The notes under the pieces were generated by a model. It saw only the letters and a program-made list of their open reading frames with translations, had not been told where the DNA came from and did not search any database. A stretch of 64,000 nt of DNA from Nonomuraea rhodomycinica. Lineage in GTDB: Bacteria; Actinomycetota; Actinomycetes; Streptosporangiales; Streptosporangiaceae. The stretch's first letter is position 1. Each line of letters opens with the position of its first letter. The stretch lies in the NCBI RefSeq assembly GCF_013363995.1, contig NZ_JABWGO010000002.1:310001-374000 (forward strand). The letters are read 5' to 3'. Shown here piece after piece: positions 63,680-64,000 of the stretch. The position numbers were made by a program, and so were the translations under genes.

Positions 63680-64000
63680 GCCCGGCTCACCGTCACCGTC
63701 GCGTTGTAGTCGGGGATCCGGGCGTCGGGGGAGCGGCGTGACTCGTCCAGCAGCACGTTGCCCTCGGGCCAGTGGACCTGCAGGTTGCCCGGCACGATCG
63801 GCGCGCGCAGCACCCTGCCCCGGTAGGAGCGCTCGCCGGAGCGCAGCTCGACCGGGGTGCCGTCGGGCAGGCCGAGCCGGTCGGCGTCGTAGGCGCTCAT
63901 CAGCACCGCCTCGCGGGTCGCGCCGTTGAAGCCGTCGATCCGCTCGTGGACCATGCTGTTGAACTGCTTGCCCCGCCGCGTGGCCACCATGAAGGTCCCG
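63676..64000 (-). CDS. Molybdopterin-dependent oxidoreductase (FdhF/YdeP-like), C-terminal part
   Basis: Only the last ~108 residues are in the window. They are the molydopterin-binding domain of a formate-dehydrogenase-like alpha subunit: MVATRRGKQFNSMVHERIDG, then MSAYDADRLGLPDGTPVELRS and PIVPGNLQVHWPEGNVL. The RRGKQFNSM segment and the immediate coupling to fdhD are typical of the FdhF/YdeP group found in actinobacteria. The reading frame is open through the right edge. The actual substrate cannot be judged from this part. Confidence 0.9.
   Translation of the reverse strand, partial: GTFMVATRRGKQFNSMVHERIDGFNGATREAVLMSAYDADRLGLPDGTPVELRSGERSYRGRVLRAPIVPGNLQVHWPEGNVLLDESRRSPDARIPDYNATVTVSRA

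Overview
The window is very GC-rich, densely packed actinobacterial DNA. GTG starts are frequent and neighbouring genes often overlap by ATGA or GTGA. The gene content (ESX-type secretion genes, an actinobacterial Tad pilus locus, an acyl-CoA carboxylase beta/epsilon pair, an Ada-AlkA fusion) suggests a filamentous actinomycete, plausibly of the Streptosporangiaceae (Nonomuraea-like). The taxon is inference; there is no rRNA gene to settle it, and I saw no tRNA, CRISPR array, insertion sequence or prophage.

Bases 1-16.2 kb hold a type VII (ESX-like) secretion locus. It contains the N-terminal part of EccC, a divergent EccD, EccB, a YbaB-like protein, and about ten small or long WXG100-like, glycine-rich or repeat-bearing proteins that look like substrates and accessory factors. 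Two small/large cassettes (6975-8830 and 14384-16231) look like paralogous copies, and a third small/large pair with a LysM domain lies on the other strand. EccE and a mycosin protease are not in the window. Bases 16.5-20.1 kb hold an ABC exporter (FtsX-like permease and ATPase) with a zinc-finger-bearing TetR regulator. A DUF418 membrane protein follows at 20.7 kb.

At 22.3-28.6 kb a 2089-residue FtsK/EssC-like ATPase, with a ubiquitin-like and an FHA-like region at its N-terminus, is transcribed leftward. Rightward from 29.2 kb runs a Tad/Flp pilus operon: CpaB, a TadZ-like ATPase, CpaF/TadA, TadB, TadC, Flp pilin and three TadE/TadG-like pseudopilins. It continues without a clear break into a membrane LysM-SARP/BTAD protein, a lipoprotein and a secreted protein (to 42.0 kb). 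No prepilin peptidase is visible.

The remainder is a run of small autonomous units. These are a MarR/MFS pair; an alkylation-repair operon (Ada-AlkA fusion and Ogt); an MFS/ArsR pair; an ArsR, small membrane protein and MMPL transporter; a NYN-domain protein; acyl-CoA carboxylase beta and epsilon subunits divergent from an ABC transporter; PEP carboxylase; another ArsR/MFS pair; an epoxide hydrolase; a lipoprotein; and FdhD with the C-terminus of a molybdopterin oxidoreductase. Several regulator/transporter pairs have clear inverted repeats between them that look like operators.

The most unusual feature cuts across annotation. At least eighteen unrelated tandem-repeat islands (units 6-69 bp) sit in linkers, leader peptides, operon junctions and intergenic gaps across the first 45 kb. 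Inside genes every unit length is a multiple of three; between genes it often is not. One gene, the EssC-like ATPase, carries three different ones.
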